6,874 nucleotides of DNA from Actinomycetes bacterium (GTDB lineage: Bacteria; Actinomycetota; Acidimicrobiia; Acidimicrobiales; Palsa-688), in assembly GCA_021827225.1 (NCBI GenBank), contig JAKAXG010000231.1, positions 1-6,874 on the forward strand. The letters run 5' to 3'. Below are positions 5,283 through 6,874 of the stretch, piece by piece; positions within the stretch are counted from its first letter, which is position 1, and each line of letters starts with the position of its first letter. The position numbers were made by a program, and so were the translations under genes. The notes beneath the pieces were generated by a model that was not told where the DNA came from, made no database searches, and worked only from the letters and a program-made list of their open reading frames with translations.

Positions 5283-6083
5283 ATGACCCTGGTATCCAGC
5301 TACCGCTCCTCCCGGGAGCTCCTCATCAACCTGACCCTGCGGGAGCTGCGGTCCAAGTACAAGCGGTCGTTCCTCGGCTGGACCTGGTCCATGCTGAACC
5401 CGCTGGCCACGATGGCCGTGTACACGATCGTGTTCCGGTTGTTCTTCCGGGCCTCCCCGCAGCCGGGTGTGCACGGCCTGAACGTGTACTCCCTGTTCCT
5501 CATGTGCGGCCTGCTGCCGTGGACCTTTTTCAGCATGTGCGTGATGGGCTCCATCGGATCCCTCGTGGGGAACGCCTCGCTCATCCAGAAGTCGTACTTC
5601 CCCCGCAAGCTGCTCCCGGCCTCGAACGTCGGGGCCAACCTGGTCTCCCACCTGATCGAGATGGGCCTGCTCACGCTGGTCCTGCTCGGCTTCGGTGACT
5701 GGGAGGCGGTGGCGTTCATCCCGGTCACCCTGGTCCTGATCCTCGTGCTGGCGGTGTTCTCCTTCGGCCTGGGCCTGTTGGTCAGCGCGCTCAACATCTA
5801 CTTCCGTGACGTCGAGCACTTCATGAACATCCTGCTGCTGGTGTGGATCTACCTCACCCCGGTGATCTACCCGATCACCCTGCCCGGGGTGGCCCGCTAC
5901 CTCGTCTTCTTGAAGATCAACCCGATGACCGAGATGACGGAGTGCTTCAGGGCGGTCCTGTATTACGGGAAGTTCCCCACCGCCACGGAGTTCGGCTACT
6001 TCCTGGCCGCGTCGCTGGCTGTCCTGGCCGTCGGTTGGGCCGTGTTCAGCCGGCTGGAGACCAGGATGGCGGAGGAGCTTTGA
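5283..6083 (+). CDS. wzm: ABC-2 type polysaccharide exporter permease (Wzm/TagG family)
   Basis: This is the membrane subunit of an ABC exporter that moves a lipid-linked polysaccharide (O-antigen-like, teichoic-acid-like or arabinogalactan-type) across the cytoplasmic membrane. The 266-residue length is typical. The N-terminal amphipathic segment carries the family signature LRELRSKYKRSFLGWTWSML (19-38) before the first membrane helix. About six hydrophobic segments follow, near 38-56, 66-90, 118-137, 143-171, 181-199 and 237-255. YFRDVEHF (173-180), LTPVIYP (191-197) and NPMTEMTECFRAVLYYG (213-229) are typical of ABC-2 polysaccharide permeases. ATG 5283 has no Shine-Dalgarno but sits just downstream of a TACAAT element. 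The stop overlaps the TTG start of the ATPase gene (TTGA), so the two subunits are probably made in a coupled way. The transported glycan cannot be told from this window. Confidence 0.92.
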   Translation: MTLVSSYRSSRELLINLTLRELRSKYKRSFLGWTWSMLNPLATMAVYTIVFRLFFRASPQPGVHGLNVYSLFLMCGLLPWTFFSMCVMGSIGSLVGNASLIQKSYFPRKLLPASNVGANLVSHLIEMGLLTLVLLGFGDWEAVAFIPVTLVLILVLAVFSFGLGLLVSALNIYFRDVEHFMNILLLVWIYLTPVIYPITLPGVARYLVFLKINPMTEMTECFRAVLYYGKFPTATEFGYFLAASLAVLAVGWAVFSRLETRMAEEL

Positions 6084-6874
6084 GCGCCGGCCCCGTGGTG
6101 GTCGAGGCGGATCACGTCTCGAAGAAGTTCCGCCTGGTCCACGAGCGGAACAACTCCCTGAAGGCCGCGGTCCTGCGGGGCCGCCGGGTGATCGCCGAGG
6201 ACTTCTGGGCGCTGCGGGACGTTTCGCTTCAGATCCGGGAGGGTGAGACCTTCGGGCTGATCGGCGAGAACGGGTCCGGCAAGAGCACCATGCTCAAGTG
6301 CCTCACCCGGATCCTCACCCCTAACGAGGGAAAGGTCCGCGTCGAGGGCAAGGTGTCGGCCCTCCTGGAGCTGGGCGCCGGGTTCCATCCGGAGCTGTCG
6401 GGCCGGGAGAACGTCTTCCTGAACGGGGCCATCCTGGGTCTGTCACAGAACGAGTTGAAGAGGCGCTTCGACGACATAGTGGACTTCGCCGGGGTGGGGC
6501 CGTTCATCGACGAGCCGGTCAAGAACTACTCGTCGGGGATGTACGTGCGACTGGGTTTCTCGGTGGCCATCAACGTCGATCCCGATGTCCTGTTCGTCGA
6601 CGAGGTGCTGGCCGTGGGCGACGAGGCGTTCCAGCGCAAGTGCAACGACAAGTTCAACGAGCTGAGCCAGGCCGGCAAGACCATCGTCCTGGTGAGCCAC
6701 GGCCTGTCGGGGGTGGAGAACATGTGCGACAGGGTCGCATGGTTCTCCCACGGCCGCGTCATGGAGGTGGGGCCGGCCCGGGACGTGGTGATGGCCTACA
6801 GCGACTCGGTCCAGGAGGGTCGCCACATCGACGAGTTCGGCCACCTGCGATGGGGGTCGGGCGAGGCAGATCGG
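6080..6874 (+). CDS. wzt: ABC exporter ATPase, Wzt/TagH family, cut by the window's right edge
   Basis: This is the nucleotide-binding subunit that powers the adjacent permease. The frame is open for 265 codons to the window edge. I chose TTG 6080 because GGAGG at 6071-6075 lies 4 bases upstream and the overlap with the permease stop gives coupling; the GTGs at 6095 and 6098 lack a ribosome-binding site. Visible parts are VSKKFRL (13-19), Walker A GENGSGKST (62-70), the LLELGAGFHPELSGRENV block typical of polysaccharide exporters (95-112), ABC signature NYSSGMYVRLGF (149-160), Walker B VLFVDE (170-175), D-loop AVGD (178-181) and switch His H207 in LVSHGL. All ATPase residues are intact. The last visible residues, RWGSGEADR (257-265), match the motif that usually joins the ATPase to a C-terminal Wzt carbohydrate-binding domain, so the full protein is probably 400 residues or more (inference). 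Confidence 0.93.
   Translation, partial: MSAGPVVVEADHVSKKFRLVHERNNSLKAAVLRGRRVIAEDFWALRDVSLQIREGETFGLIGENGSGKSTMLKCLTRILTPNEGKVRVEGKVSALLELGAGFHPELSGRENVFLNGAILGLSQNELKRRFDDIVDFAGVGPFIDEPVKNYSSGMYVRLGFSVAINVDPDVLFVDEVLAVGDEAFQRKCNDKFNELSQAGKTIVLVSHGLSGVENMCDRVAWFSHGRVMEVGPARDVVMAYSDSVQEGRHIDEFGHLRWGSGEADR

Noticed and set aside
5163..5819. Minus-strand open frame of 218 codons opposite clpP end and the permease
   Set aside because: It is rich in Gln, Glu, His and Arg with no recognisable domain, and is antisense to well-supported membrane-protein coding sequence.

Overview
This is a high-GC window in which almost every base is coding or close to a gene. It looks chromosomal, from an actinobacterium. 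The supporting signs are the rph-rdgB pair, a ClpP1-type ClpP, GTG and TTG starts, TANNNT -10 elements placed very close to start codons, and a secreted protein built from GYW(L/M)VASDGGIF repeats. I associate that repeat style with Acidimicrobiia and related actinobacteria; this placement is inference.

Layout. (1) Positions 2-1188, plus strand: the 3' part of rph (RNase PH) overlaps rdgB (non-canonical purine NTP pyrophosphatase) by four bases. (2) 1189-1377: a 189-base gap with several small hairpins and no gene. (3) 1378-2667: an integral membrane protein of the YbhN/UPF0104, lysylphosphatidylglycerol-synthase-TM family. (4) 2741-4369: a secreted protein with a signal peptide, six beta-propeller-like repeats and a C-terminal GH25-like domain. 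(5) 4392-4417: a 12-bp inverted repeat between convergent genes. (6) 4421-4502, minus strand: tRNA-Leu with anticodon TAG. (7) 4571-5185: clpP, probably translated from a leaderless mRNA. (8) 5283-6083 and 6080-6874 (running off the right edge): the permease and ATPase of a Wzm/Wzt (TagG/TagH)-type polysaccharide ABC exporter. No gene-free stretch exceeds 300 bases.

How the genes work together. rph and rdgB form a housekeeping RNA/nucleotide pair. The right end starts a surface-glycan export operon. Its ATPase ends at the window edge inside a motif that usually opens the Wzt carrier-recognition domain, so glycosyltransferase or other glycan genes probably follow. The flippase-like membrane protein and the secreted GH25-like protein also point to the cell envelope, but nothing ties them to the exporter as one system. 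I see no mobile element, CRISPR array, phage gene or defence system. The most distinctive object is the secreted propeller/GH25-like protein, whose repeats carry a higher-order two-repeat duplication.
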